A DNA stretch of 59,325 nt, taken from positions 1 through 59,325 of the forward strand of contig JAKEFB010000235.1 of the NCBI GenBank assembly GCA_022616275.1, given 5' to 3'. The stretch comes from Chloroflexota bacterium. Its GTDB lineage: Bacteria > Chloroflexota > Anaerolineae > Promineifilales > Promineifilaceae. Made by a program: the position numbers and the translations under genes. Below are positions 1 to 8,329 of the stretch, piece after piece. Every line of letters begins with the position of its first letter. The first letter of the stretch is position 1. The notes under the pieces were generated by a model. It was given only the letters and a program-made list of their open reading frames with translations. It did no database searches and was not told the DNA's origin.

Positions 1-154
1 AATGGAAATTTTGTTCTAAGGGGACAGTGGAAATACAGAGAGGGCGCGGAGGCACAATGATTTTGCGTGACGGTAGCCAGCCATTTGAGGTACAATCAGG
101 CAAAGTGTAAGCTATTAAGCAATACAAGCTTGGTTAAAAGGCGTTGGGGTTACG

Positions 155-403
155 ATGGATGAGAAAGTTATCCAACTTTTAAAAACTTTACCACCTCTTG
201 TTGCCTGTGTTATCTGGGACGTAGTTAATGAAAATATTTCCCTAAAAACCATCGAAATAGCAGATAAGGTAACGGAAGAAGAATGGAAGCGATATGAGAT
301 TGTGCGCTGCATCGCCGCTGGTAACCCCCAATACCCTCCGGTGCAAGAGGCCCAAGTGTTGGTTGAAATAATGCTTGAAGAATTAGTTATGCCAGTAGCA
401 TAA
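155..403 (+). CDS. Small hypothetical protein (82 aa)
   Basis: The function is not recognised. The product is an 82-residue soluble, acidic, mostly helical protein with no signal peptide, membrane segment or catalytic motif that I can see. Its stop codon directly abuts the ATG of the following gene (TAA then ATG at 404), so the two are probably co-transcribed and translationally coupled. Base composition is visibly more AT-rich than the downstream core genes, and the CGGCCGG words that crowd most genes here are absent, which suggests an accessory or transferred origin. The reading frame is real-looking mainly because of this tight coupling; homology would have to confirm it. Confidence 0.5.
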   Translation: MDEKVIQLLKTLPPLVACVIWDVVNENISLKTIEIADKVTEEEWKRYEIVRCIAAGNPQYPPVQEAQVLVEIMLEELVMPVA

Positions 404-781
404 ATGGTCACCACTCCTATAACTCTGCCACAGCCACGAAAGTTATTCCCATTTTGGTTCATTGTCGCTCTTCTCTTACTCCTAGCAACAATCACGGTTG
501 TTGTTCAAGATCATGCAATTGAGCGGCACGGCGCTGATGCCAGAGCAATTAGAGAATGCCTGGACAACAAAGGGCCTTTCCAAATCTGGCGCGCCCGTGG
601 TGGTGAAACGTTTTATAGATTGTGCCAACTTGATGATGGGCGGTGGGGCTTACAAGCAATTGTTAAGGAAGGCGACGTTTGGTATGAGAGAACCGCCTTT
701 ATTCGAGGGGATGGCTCCTGGAAAGCCTTAATGAAGTATTTACAACGGTTTGCCACACGATACACAGGCACTCTACCCTGA
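404..781 (+). CDS. Hypothetical single-pass membrane protein (125 aa)
   Basis: The function is not recognised. A short N-terminal segment is followed by one strongly hydrophobic helix at about residues 15-34 (FWFIVALLLLLATITVVV), then a soluble domain of about 85 residues with two cysteines (in RECL and RLCQ) and aromatic beta-rich stretches such as GRWGLQ and DVWYERTAF. The pattern suggests a small domain held at the membrane, probably outside the cytoplasm. It starts immediately after the stop codon of the preceding 82-residue gene, which supports a two-gene unit. Like its neighbour it is less GC-rich than the core genes. The small C-terminal domain does not match a family I can name. Confidence 0.5.
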   Translation: MVTTPITLPQPRKLFPFWFIVALLLLLATITVVVQDHAIERHGADARAIRECLDNKGPFQIWRARGGETFYRLCQLDDGRWGLQAIVKEGDVWYERTAFIRGDGSWKALMKYLQRFATRYTGTLP

Positions 782-793
782 TAGAAGGGCAAG

Positions 794-1927
794 TTATAAC
801 TTCAAATCTTTAGCCCCTCCTCTTAACTTTGCTTCCATCTGAAGAAAGCGGCCGATATCCTCCGCCTCGGCCTGCAATTCCGCCTGAACGGCCGGGCCGA
901 GTGGCTCGAACGGCTCGACCTCTATCTCCAACCGTTTCCGTTTCCGTTTCCGTTTGCTCTTCCAGGTTCCCACCACTACGCCGTTGACGAGGACGGCCGG
1001 GCGCAGCAGCCCGCCGCCGGGATGGAGACGCCGGGCATACTCCGGGGCGATGGCCAGCTCCCGGCCGTGGTAGCCCAGCAGGTAGGCGTCATATCCCGGC
1101 AGCAGTGAGACGGCCGGCGCGCCGGCCGGCAGTTCCAGCCAGGCGACATGCTCCTGGAGCATCCAGGCCGGCTGGCCGGCGATCTCGACTTCCAGCAGTT
1201 CGGCCGCTATCTGCTGCCAGGCCCCGCGTGCCTGGCCGGGCGAAAGGCCGGACCAGGTGGCCAGGTCTTCCGGCCTGGCCGGGCCGTAGCCGGCCAGGTA
1301 GCGGCGGGCCAGTTCTGCTGCGGCCTGTTCCGGCGGCAGGGCTGGCCCCAGGCTGCCCAGCCATTCTTCCACCAGAACGTAGGCCGGCTCCCCGTCGCGC
1401 TCCGGTCCCCGGCAAACGATTCCTGCCAGCGCCGCCTGGTGAATGAGGTGATAAACGGCCTGGCCCTCCAGGCGAACGCCCTCGCCGGCCAGCGCCTCGG
1501 TCAGCTCGGCCCGGGTGAGCGGGCCACGGGCGGCCAGAAGCCGGCGCAGGGCGCGAATACCCCTGGCCCGCGTCGCTTCGTCCAACCCCAATTCGAGCTG
1601 CCGCCGGCTCTGGCGGGTAAAAAGCGGCCCCAGGAGGGGCAGCAGCCAGCCAAGGTCCTCCGTGGCTACCAGGTGTAGCGTGCCGCGCATGAGCCAGGTG
1701 TAGACCAGGGAACGTTCCTGCTGCCGGGCCGTTTCCACGTCTCCGGCCGTCAGTCCGGCGCAGCGAGCGCGGATGGCCAGGGCCGCAGCCGGGGCCTCCT
1801 GGGCCTGGACACCACCGAGTCCTTTGACGACGGCCGCTGCCTTGGTGCCGGCCGGCTGCCGGTCGGGCGGCAGCCGCTGGGCGCGCAGGCGCAACAGCCG
1901 CGCCTGGTCGAGGGATAATGACTGCAT
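794..1927 (-). CDS. Winged-helix DNA-binding domain protein (HTH_42 / AlkZ-YcaQ-like superfamily)
   Basis: This 377-residue protein has the hallmarks of the HTH_42 family: an N-terminal LSLDQARLLRLRAQRL helix, the GGVQAQEAP stretch, and the LVYTWLMRGTLHLVATEDLG segment near residues 75-95. Members include DNA glycosylases such as AlkZ/YcaQ, which unhook interstrand crosslinks, but most relatives are uncharacterised, so glycosylase activity is only a possibility. Near the C terminus lies a basic KRKRKRKR run encoded by a perfect hexanucleotide repeat. The gene is divergent from the MFS transporter, with 69 bases between the starts. Length is in the family range (about 350-400 residues). The start ATG at 1927 is the only good N-terminal choice. 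Confidence 0.75.
   Translation of the reverse strand: MQSLSLDQARLLRLRAQRLPPDRQPAGTKAAAVVKGLGGVQAQEAPAAALAIRARCAGLTAGDVETARQQERSLVYTWLMRGTLHLVATEDLGWLLPLLGPLFTRQSRRQLELGLDEATRARGIRALRRLLAARGPLTRAELTEALAGEGVRLEGQAVYHLIHQAALAGIVCRGPERDGEPAYVLVEEWLGSLGPALPPEQAAAELARRYLAGYGPARPEDLATWSGLSPGQARGAWQQIAAELLEVEIAGQPAWMLQEHVAWLELPAGAPAVSLLPGYDAYLLGYHGRELAIAPEYARRLHPGGGLLRPAVLVNGVVVGTWKSKRKRKRKRLEIEVEPFEPLGPAVQAELQAEAEDIGRFLQMEAKLRGGAKDLKL
932..955. repeat. Hexanucleotide microsatellite (CCGTTT)x4 inside a coding region
   Basis: There are four exact copies of CCGTTT on the plus strand, read as AAACGG on the coding strand. They encode alternating Lys-Arg in the winged-helix protein. The unit is a multiple of three, so copy-number change would lengthen or shorten the basic patch without a frameshift. 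Confidence 0.9.
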
Positions 1928-1996
1928 GGCGCTATTTTAGCTGATGATCGGCCGCAAAATCCTGTTTTCGGCAAAAAACGTGTAAGATTAAGCCTC

Positions 1997-3259
1997 ATGC
2001 TTGCTGTTCTACGCCAACGCAACTTCGCCCTGCTCTGGTTCGGCGGGCTGATCTCGCTGACCGGTGACTGGATGCTGCGGATTGCTTTGCCGGTGACAGT
2101 CTTCGAGCTGACCGGCTCGACGCTGGCCACTGGGATCATGTTTATGGTCGGGATGGTCCCGAATTTACTGCTCGGCTCCGTGGCCGGAGTCTTTGTGGAC
2201 CGCTGGGACCGGCGGCGGACGATGATCGCCACCAACCTGCTGCTGGCGGCCGGGCTGCTGCCGCTGTTGCTGCTGGAATCGGCCGGCTGGCTGTGGATCG
2301 TCTACGTAGTCGCCTTTGTCCAGTCGGCCGTCAGCCAGTTCTTTGGTCCGGCCGAAAACGCCCTGCTGCCCCAACTGGTGGACGAAAGCCACTTATTGAC
2401 GGCCAACTCGCTCAACGCCCTGAACAACAACCTGGCCCGGCTCATCGGCCCGGCGTTGGGCGGCTTTGTGGCCGTGGCTTTCGACCTGGCCGGCGTGGCC
2501 CTGGTGGATGCGGCCACCTTTTTGCTGGCGGCTCTACTGATTGGCCTTGTCCGGGTGGCGGCTCCGCCGGCCGGCGCGGCGCAGGCGCCGGCCCAGGAGA
2601 AGCCGGCGATCTCGTTTGTGGCCGTATGGCGCGAGTGGCTGGCCGGGCTGCGGCTGGTCGGCCGGGAGCGGGTCGTGAAGATTCTCTTCGCCATTGCCGC
2701 CATCGTCGCCGTCGGCGAAGGAGTTATCTCCGTGCTGTTCGTGCCTTTCGTGACGGAGGTGTTGCGGGGTAAAGCGTTGCAATTGGGCTGGCTGATGTCG
2801 GCCCAGGCGGTCGGCGGGCTGTTAGGGGGCATAATCATTGCCCGGCTGGGGCAGCGCCTGGAACCACGGCGCTTGCTGGGTCCCAGCGCGGTGCTGTTTG
2901 GCCTGATTGACCTGGCCATCTTCAATTACCCGGCCTTCATTCCCGGTATTACGCTGGCGCTGGTCTTGTTTGTCCTGGTCGGGCTGCCCGGCGCGGGCTT
3001 CAGCGCCAGCATCACGACGCTGCTGCAAAACGACGTGGCCGACGACTATCGCGGCCGGATTTTTGGCGCGCTCAATACGACGTTTGCCTTGTTAACCCTG
3101 GGTGGTATGGGGCTGGCCAGCGTGGCCGGCGACATCGTTGGCATCGTGCCGGTTATCAATATCCAGGGGTATGGCTTCGTCCTGGCCGGCCTGTTGGCCC
3201 TTGTCTTGTTGTCGCCGCGAGGGCAATCCATTACGGCCGGCCGCCATTCTGAAGCGTAG
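1997..3259 (+). CDS. MFS transporter (MFS_3 / macrolide-efflux-like)
   Basis: This 420-residue integral membrane protein has about 12 hydrophobic helices and the typical N-terminal signature of drug-exporter-like MFS proteins (RQRNFALLWFGGLISLTGDW). The loop between helices 2 and 3 carries the MFS motif A variant (GVFVDRWDRRRTM, about residues 64-76), and the second half has the related DYRGRIFGALN segment. It is expected to be a proton-coupled exporter in the cytoplasmic membrane. The substrate cannot be read from sequence, and macrolide export is only the best-known example of the family. It lies divergent to the winged-helix gene and nearly touches the convergent gene that ends at 3263. 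Confidence 0.85.
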   Translation: MLAVLRQRNFALLWFGGLISLTGDWMLRIALPVTVFELTGSTLATGIMFMVGMVPNLLLGSVAGVFVDRWDRRRTMIATNLLLAAGLLPLLLLESAGWLWIVYVVAFVQSAVSQFFGPAENALLPQLVDESHLLTANSLNALNNNLARLIGPALGGFVAVAFDLAGVALVDAATFLLAALLIGLVRVAAPPAGAAQAPAQEKPAISFVAVWREWLAGLRLVGRERVVKILFAIAAIVAVGEGVISVLFVPFVTEVLRGKALQLGWLMSAQAVGGLLGGIIIARLGQRLEPRRLLGPSAVLFGLIDLAIFNYPAFIPGITLALVLFVLVGLPGAGFSASITTLLQNDVADDYRGRIFGALNTTFALLTLGGMGLASVAGDIVGIVPVINIQGYGFVLAGLLALVLLSPRGQSITAGRHSEA

Positions 3260-3262
3260 TTT

Positions 3263-3721
3263 TCATTTAGTCACCCCAGCTTTCTGGTGTAGCTCGTCCA
3301 GGTGGCTTTGCCAGGTGGTGCGGCGCTCGTTGGCATTGAACCTGTCGCTGATGTCGAGGACGGCCAGGTAGGTCTGGCAGATGCGAATCGCTTCGTGGTA
3401 ATCCCCGCGCCTGGTGTAGAGAACGCGTAGCCGGTCGTAGGGAAAGGGGGCAGTTGTCTGGTCGGCGACGTTTTCCTCGTAAAGGGTCATAGCCTCGCCG
3501 ACTCGCCCATCCTTCTCCAACTCCTCCCCTTGTAAGTTGCGGTCAACCATGATACCAAGCACCGTATCGGCCACAGCCGAGCAGGCGTGCTTTTCTTCGA
3601 GCGACAGGGCGGCCCTGTTCTCGTGAAACAGGCGGTCATAGATGATCTGGCGCGGGATGCCTTGGGCAACCTGGGCATCAACCCACCTTACTAACAAGAA
3701 CTCAGCAGTACTTTTGCGCAT
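3263..3721 (-). CDS. Hypothetical protein with a TPR-like C-terminal half
   Basis: This 152-residue soluble protein is rich in helices. The C-terminal half (GRVGEAMTLYEENV, then RRGDYHEAIRICQTYLAV) has the alternating small/aromatic spacing of one or two tetratricopeptide repeats, suggesting a protein-protein interaction role. The N-terminal half (AEFLLVRWVDAQVAQGIP) has no recognised domain. It is convergent with the MFS gene and lies just downstream, on the same strand, of the tRNA gene. No partner is obvious. The function is unknown. Confidence 0.6.
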   Translation of the reverse strand: MRKSTAEFLLVRWVDAQVAQGIPRQIIYDRLFHENRAALSLEEKHACSAVADTVLGIMVDRNLQGEELEKDGRVGEAMTLYEENVADQTTAPFPYDRLRVLYTRRGDYHEAIRICQTYLAVLDISDRFNANERRTTWQSHLDELHQKAGVTK

Positions 3722-3815
3722 GGCTGGTCTCTACCTTTTACTTCCTTTGAAAAGCAACCGGCCGCCGCTTTGGCTCATAGCCTCGCGGCGGCCGGGATAG
3801 ACCTTAACTCTTGAG

Positions 3816-3889
<74 letters not shown>

Positions 3890-3965
3890 TGGTTATTGGT
3901 GACGGCAGGGGAAATTATACCACCGGCCGGGGGGAGCAGCAAATCAACCAGTGGGCTAACGATCA

Positions 3966-4274
3966 TTATTCAGTAGATAAAGGTGTTGTATTTTCGGAAT
4001 ACCGCTTTAGTTCCTGATCAATTCGTTCCCGCAACATCATCTTTATCAACGATTGATAGGGTACATCTCGTTTGTTGGCGATCAACCGGAGTTCATTCAA
4101 CATCAGCTCCGGCAGTCGTAACGATATAGTCCGGGTTGATGGCTTTAGCCTGGGCAAAACGATTTCTTCAGCTTCATCCCAGTCAAGATATTCGGTCGAG
4201 TCATGGGTGGCCCAAAACTCACGCTCTTCGTCTTCACTCTTAAAGGTCGGGATGTTTTTTAGTTTTTTCGGCAT
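3966..4274 (-). CDS. CopG/BrnA-family antitoxin
   Basis: This 102-residue protein matches the CopG_antitoxin/BrnA pattern. An N-terminal toxin-binding segment (FKSEDEEREFWATHDSTEYL, residues 11-30) is followed by a ribbon-helix-helix DNA-binding region, about residues 47-90 (TRTISLRLPELMLNELRLIA, then VPYQSLIKMMLRERI). In this family the antitoxin neutralises a BrnT-type RNase and represses its own operon. Here the toxin gene that should precede it is decayed: only its C-terminal half remains, overlapping the antitoxin start by 35 bases. The antitoxin is therefore an orphan, and is AT-richer than its neighbours. It may now protect against related toxins elsewhere or be passing out of use. Confidence 0.85.
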   Translation of the reverse strand: MPKKLKNIPTFKSEDEEREFWATHDSTEYLDWDEAEEIVLPRLKPSTRTISLRLPELMLNELRLIANKRDVPYQSLIKMMLRERIDQELKRYSENTTPLSTE

Positions 4275-4437
4275 ATCTTCTTGCTTCTTTCCGGTTCATC
4301 CCACGAGCTGAGATAACCCATATTAACTTATCTTTAATCGTAAAGGCAATGAACAACCAACGGTCTGCATCAGTTCGTCCCAAAGCGTAATATCGCCGCT
4401 CCTGCCGCGAGTGTTTGGTATCAGGGGCAGGTTTTAC
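4240..4437 (-). pseudogene. BrnT-type toxin remnant (C-terminal half)
   Basis: Translating the minus strand in the frame ending at the TAA at 4242-4240 gives a stretch containing RRYYALGRTDADRWLFIAF, then KLIWVISARGMNRKEARRY. This is the conserved C-terminal half of BrnT ribonuclease toxins. The frame runs back only to an in-frame TAG at 4440-4438 with no ATG, GTG or TTG start in the N-terminal part. None of the three frames upstream restores the usual BrnT beginning (WD..K...N..KHG). About 35-40 N-terminal residues are missing, so the toxin is probably inactive. The remnant overlaps the first 35 bases of the antitoxin gene, as intact BrnT/BrnA operons often do. Confidence 0.75.
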
Positions 4438-4484
4438 CTAACCTAAATCTCCGCAAAAAAGGCGCACACTCTCGGCAAGTACGG

Positions 4485-4490
4485 TATAAT
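4485..4490 (+). promoter_or_regulatory. Candidate -10 element (TATAAT) for the SDR gene
   Basis: A perfect TATAAT lies 70 bases before the ATG at 4560, in the spacer behind the toxin remnant. No convincing -35 hexamer lies 16-18 bases upstream. Confidence 0.35.
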
Positions 4491-4559
4491 CAACGTCATA
4501 CCGGCCGTACCCGGCTGTATCCGCGTCCTGGCTTAGTTCACAAAAAGGGATGAGCTATT

Positions 4560-5642
4560 ATGAAAGCATTTGTTACCGGGGGAACGGGATTTATCGGTCA
4601 ACACCTGGTGCGCAAGCTCCTGGAGCGGGGCTACGACGTCTATGCGCTGGCGCGGTCGCCCGAAAGCGCGAGTGACCTGGCAGCGCTGGGGGCGCACATT
4701 GTCCCGGGCGACATCGGCCAGGTGGACTCGATGCGCGAGGCGATGCGCGGCAGCGACGTCGTCTTTCACCTGGCTGGCTGGTACAAGATCGGCGCGCCGG
4801 ACTGGATGAAGGCTGAATCTATCAACGTGGGCGGGACGCGCAAGGTGCTGCGGCTGGCCCACGAGCTGGGCGTGCCCCGCATCGTCTACGCCAGCACGGT
4901 GGCCGTCTTTGGCGACACGAAGGGCAAGGTGGTAGACGAGAGCTTCTACCAGGGCGGGCCGTTCCTGAGCGAGTACGACCGGACCAAGTGGTTGGCCCAT
5001 TACAAGGTAGCCGTTCCGGTGATAGAAAGGGGCGCGCCGGTCATCATCACCATGCCTGGCGGGGTCTACGGCCCCGGCGACCACAGCTCGGTCGGCCAGA
5101 TGATGCGTCTGTTTTACGAAGGCAAAATGCCCATCCTCTATGGCCCGGAAACGACCTTAACCTACGCCCACGTAGAGGACATTGCCGAGGGCATTCTCCT
5201 GGCGGCCGAAAAAGGCCAGCCGGGCGAGAGCTACATCCTGGCCGGCCCGGCCGTGCCCCTGGGGGAGATGTTCGATTTCTGGGCCCAGATTACGGGTAAG
5301 CGGGCGCCCGTCCTGCGCATTCCGGCGGCGCTGGTGCGGCCGTTCGCCTCCCTGATTGGCTTCCTGGGCTCCACCCTGTCCCTACCGGACGTTTACAGCC
5401 GGGAGGCGGCCCAAATCCTGGGAGCCACCTACATGGCCCGGGCCGACAAGGCGCGGGCCAAACTGGGCTGGCGGCCGCGCTCTCTGCACGAAGGAATGAA
5501 GGAAACGTTCGCCTGGATTGCCGCCCAGCCCCCGGCCAAAGCGGCCGTGCCCCGGCCGGAAAGGCGGCTGGCCGCCCTGGCTTTCGGCACAGCCCTTGTT
5601 CTCTTCCTGAGCTGGTACTTCACCCGCCGCCGGAAGAGCTAG
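4560..5642 (+). CDS. NAD(P)-dependent epimerase/dehydratase (extended SDR, dihydroflavonol-reductase-like) with C-terminal membrane anchor
   Basis: This 360-residue protein is an extended short-chain dehydrogenase. The Rossmann motif GGTGFIG is at residues 7-13, the catalytic Ser/Thr region (YASTVAVFGD) at about 110-119, and YDRTK places the catalytic Tyr139 and Lys143. It is closest in pattern to dihydroflavonol-4-reductase/HpnA-like SDRs that reduce or epimerise sugar or lipid-linked substrates. Unusually, it ends with a hydrophobic helix (LAALAFGTALVLFLSWYF, about residues 336-353) and a basic RRRKS tail. This would tether it to the inner face of the membrane and hints at a lipid substrate. 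It stands alone on its strand, followed by the ABC operon 114 bases later. Confidence 0.85.
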   Translation: MKAFVTGGTGFIGQHLVRKLLERGYDVYALARSPESASDLAALGAHIVPGDIGQVDSMREAMRGSDVVFHLAGWYKIGAPDWMKAESINVGGTRKVLRLAHELGVPRIVYASTVAVFGDTKGKVVDESFYQGGPFLSEYDRTKWLAHYKVAVPVIERGAPVIITMPGGVYGPGDHSSVGQMMRLFYEGKMPILYGPETTLTYAHVEDIAEGILLAAEKGQPGESYILAGPAVPLGEMFDFWAQITGKRAPVLRIPAALVRPFASLIGFLGSTLSLPDVYSREAAQILGATYMARADKARAKLGWRPRSLHEGMKETFAWIAAQPPAKAAVPRPERRLAALAFGTALVLFLSWYFTRRRKS

Positions 5643-5756
5643 AGTGCCAGTCTCTCAATACCTCCTCTAGCTCTCGCTCCATACCTGACAACTGTCACCC
5701 AAAATCTGGCTTAATGACAGTGGACGGATCACCTTTTTCTGGGTATTCTCTTCACT

Positions 5757-7220
5757 ATGCGCGTCGAATTACGGGAGATTCGCAAGCAGTTTGGGCCGGT
5801 AAAAGCCAACGACGGTATCAGTCTGGTCCTGGAAGGGGGACAAATTTATGGGCTGTTAGGGGAAAACGGGGCGGGTAAAAGCACCCTCATGAAAATCCTG
5901 TCTGGCTACCAGCCGCCGGACAGCGGCCAGATTTTTTTGAACGGCCGGCCGGTCCGCTTTCACTCGCCGGCCGAGGCGCTGTCCGGCGGCGTGGGCATGC
6001 TCTACCAGGACCCGCTCGACATCCCCCCCTTCCGCGTCATTGACAATTATCTGCTCGGCCGGGAGAGCGGCCTGGGGTTGAACTACAAGGCCGCCCGCCG
6101 CCAATTGCGGGAGCTGGCCGGCCGCTACAACTTTGCCATAGACCTGGACGCCACCATTGATTCCCTCTCTCTGGGAGAGCGGCAGCAACTGGAGCTGATG
6201 CGGCTGCTGGCCGGCGGAGCCCAGGTGCTCATCCTCGACGAACCGACCACCGGCATCAGCGCCGAGCAAAAAGAGCTACTTTTCGACTCTATGCGCCGCC
6301 TGGCCGCCCAGGAAGGCAAGACGCTTATCCTCGTCTCGCACAAGCTGGACGAAGTCCAGGAGCTGTGCCAGCACGCTTTTGTGCTGCGCCGGGGTCAGCT
6401 CGTGGGCCAGACGGGGATTCCCTGCCCCACAGTAAAGTTGGTGGAGATGATGTTTGGCCAGGCGCCACCGCGCAGCCAACGGCCGCCGTTTGAACCAGGC
6501 GACCCTGTCCTGGAAGTGGAGGCTGCCACGCTGGCTGACGCCCGTTTACGGGTGGAAAACGTCAGCCTGGCGGTGCCAGCCGGCGAGATCTTTGGGCTGG
6601 CCGGCCTGGAGGGCAGCGGCCAGCGCCACCTGCTGCGAGGTTGCGCCGGGCTGCTGCGCCCGGAACATGGTCGCATCCGGCTGGCCGGCCAGGATGTTAC
6701 CCACTGGTCTTATCACCGGCGGCAGGATGCCGGGGCAGCTTACCTGGCGGCCGGCCGGCTGGAGGAAGGATTAATAGCCGGCCTGACGCTGACCGAGCAC
6801 ATGGCGCTGGTCCGGCCGGACCGTAGCTTCATGGTGGATTGGAACCAGGCCCATCGGGAGATTACCGGACGAATCAGCCACTACCATATCGTCGGCCGGC
6901 CCGATTCTACGGCCGGCGAGCTATCCGGCGGCAACCAGCAGCGCCTGTTGTTTGCCCTGCTGCGCGACCGCCTCCGGCTGCTGCTGCTGGAGCACCCGAC
7001 TCGGGGGCTGGACGTGCGTTCGGCCGACACTATCTGGCAACTGCTCTATCGCCGCCGTGAGCAGGGCACGGCCATCCTGTTCATATCGGCCGACCTGGAC
7101 GAAATTATCGAGCGCAGCGACCGGATTGCCGTCTTTTCCGGCGGCAAAATGTCGCGCATTGTTTTGGCCAGAGAGACGACGGTGGACGAATTAGGCCATT
7201 TGATTGGAGGGCAGGCATGA
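5757..7220 (+). CDS. BMP-family ABC transporter, ATP-binding protein 1 (two ABC domains)
   Basis: This 487-residue protein has two ABC cassettes, as in sugar and nucleoside (NupA/YufO-type) importers. The first has a normal Walker A (GENGAGKST, about residues 36-44), signature LSLGERQQLE and Walker B VLILDEP. The second begins near residue 250. Its P-loop is degenerate (GLEGSGQRH), as is usual for this class, but it keeps LSGGNQQR and a Walker-B-like LLLLEHP, where Glu is followed by His. It energises import from the cytoplasmic face. It opens a run of permease genes and overlaps the first by four bases (ATGA). A second paralogous ATPase lies at the far end of the cluster. The substrate is likely a nucleoside or purine, by family. 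Confidence 0.9.
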   Translation: MRVELREIRKQFGPVKANDGISLVLEGGQIYGLLGENGAGKSTLMKILSGYQPPDSGQIFLNGRPVRFHSPAEALSGGVGMLYQDPLDIPPFRVIDNYLLGRESGLGLNYKAARRQLRELAGRYNFAIDLDATIDSLSLGERQQLELMRLLAGGAQVLILDEPTTGISAEQKELLFDSMRRLAAQEGKTLILVSHKLDEVQELCQHAFVLRRGQLVGQTGIPCPTVKLVEMMFGQAPPRSQRPPFEPGDPVLEVEAATLADARLRVENVSLAVPAGEIFGLAGLEGSGQRHLLRGCAGLLRPEHGRIRLAGQDVTHWSYHRRQDAGAAYLAAGRLEEGLIAGLTLTEHMALVRPDRSFMVDWNQAHREITGRISHYHIVGRPDSTAGELSGGNQQRLLFALLRDRLRLLLLEHPTRGLDVRSADTIWQLLYRRREQGTAILFISADLDEIIERSDRIAVFSGGKMSRIVLARETTVDELGHLIGGQA

Positions 7221-8329
7221 GCTTTCGCCGGCGATTGACCTGGGCCTGGCCGGTAGTCCCCATTGTGGCGGCCCTGCTCTTTACCTCCGGCCTGCTGCTG
7301 TTATTCGACACGCACCCCCTGGCAGCGTTCCAGGCCATGTTTGAGGGGGCTTTTGGCGACAGCTCTAAGACGTTGAGCGTGCTGGCCTTCTGGATACCGC
7401 TATTGCTGGCCGCGGCCGGGCTGCTGGTGACATTTACGGCCGGGCTGTGGAACATCGGCGTGGAGGGCCAGATCGTCATGGGGGCGATTGGCGCCAGTTG
7501 GATTGCCCTGAAGGTGCAGGCCCCCGGGCTGGTCCTCATTGCCCTGGAAGTTGTGGTGGCCATGCTGGCCGGGGCGTTGTGGGCCGGGCTGGCGGCCGTG
7601 CTGAAGACGCGCGGCCGGGTCCATGAAATTTTTGGCGGCCTGGCCCTCAACAACCTGGCCATTATCTTCACCAACTATCTCATTTCCGGCCCCTGGCAGC
7701 CGCCCGAGGGAGGCTCTTTTCGAGGTACGCAACCCTTCCAGGACGCCGCCCTGCTGCCTCTGTTTCGCGACTCCCACTTCAGCCCGCTCTCGCTGGTCTT
7801 GACTCTAATCGCCTTCGGCCTGGTGGCCCTGGCGCTGCGAGGCACTTTCTGGGGTCTGAAGCTGAAGGCGCTGGGCAAGAACCCTTATTCGGCCTTCCTG
7901 CTGGGTGTCTCCAGCGAGCGAGAAACGATTTTGGCCATGATGTTTTGCGGGGCGCTGGCCGGCCTGGGCGGGGCGGTGCGGGTGTTGAGCTGGTTCGACA
8001 GCCTGCGCCAGAGCATTTCCGGGGGCATTGGCTTCCTGGCCCTGTTGGTGGTCATGCTGGCTGGCTATCGCCTCTTCTGGGTGCCGCTGATTGCCTTTTT
8101 CTTTTCGGCCGTGCTCAACGGCAGCATCTCCCTGCAACTGCGCACCCAGCTCCACTCTTCGTTGGGCGGCATCCTCACCGGGGTCATGGTCCTGTTTGTG
8201 CTGCTGTTTGGCGACGCCGGCCGGTTGGGTTTGGGCCGGCGGCCGGATCTGGGCCAGAAAGGTGCGCCCGAGGTCAGCGAGCCGGCCATTGAGCCGCTTG
8301 GTCCTAATTTACCGGGAGAGTCTACGTGA
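7217..8329 (+). CDS. BMP-family ABC transporter permease A1
   Basis: This 370-residue membrane protein of the BPD_transp_2 family has 8-10 hydrophobic helices and the family motif NIGVEGQ near residue 78. It corresponds to the longer permease of nucleoside-type importers (NupB/YufP-like). The start overlaps the ATPase stop by four bases, indicating translational coupling. Residues in the first 90 positions align by eye with the permease starting at 9457: both have D..PL.A, EGAFG and NIG.EGQ. The two are therefore paralogues from a cassette duplication. The C-terminal 30 residues are polar and cytoplasmic. After its stop codon lies a block of tandem repeats and a hairpin before the next permease. 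Confidence 0.9.
   Translation: MSFRRRLTWAWPVVPIVAALLFTSGLLLLFDTHPLAAFQAMFEGAFGDSSKTLSVLAFWIPLLLAAAGLLVTFTAGLWNIGVEGQIVMGAIGASWIALKVQAPGLVLIALEVVVAMLAGALWAGLAAVLKTRGRVHEIFGGLALNNLAIIFTNYLISGPWQPPEGGSFRGTQPFQDAALLPLFRDSHFSPLSLVLTLIAFGLVALALRGTFWGLKLKALGKNPYSAFLLGVSSERETILAMMFCGALAGLGGAVRVLSWFDSLRQSISGGIGFLALLVVMLAGYRLFWVPLIAFFFSAVLNGSISLQLRTQLHSSLGGILTGVMVLFVLLFGDAGRLGLGRRPDLGQKGAPEVSEPAIEPLGPNLPGEST

Noticed and set aside
57-110. 17-codon ORF with a good ribosome site (GGAGG at 48-52)
   Set aside because: Too short to support without conservation. The strong site near the window edge may belong to nothing visible.
5686-5697. TGACAACTGTCA inverted repeat upstream of the BMP operon
   Set aside because: Only five-base arms; it could be an operator but has no supporting second copy or known regulator.
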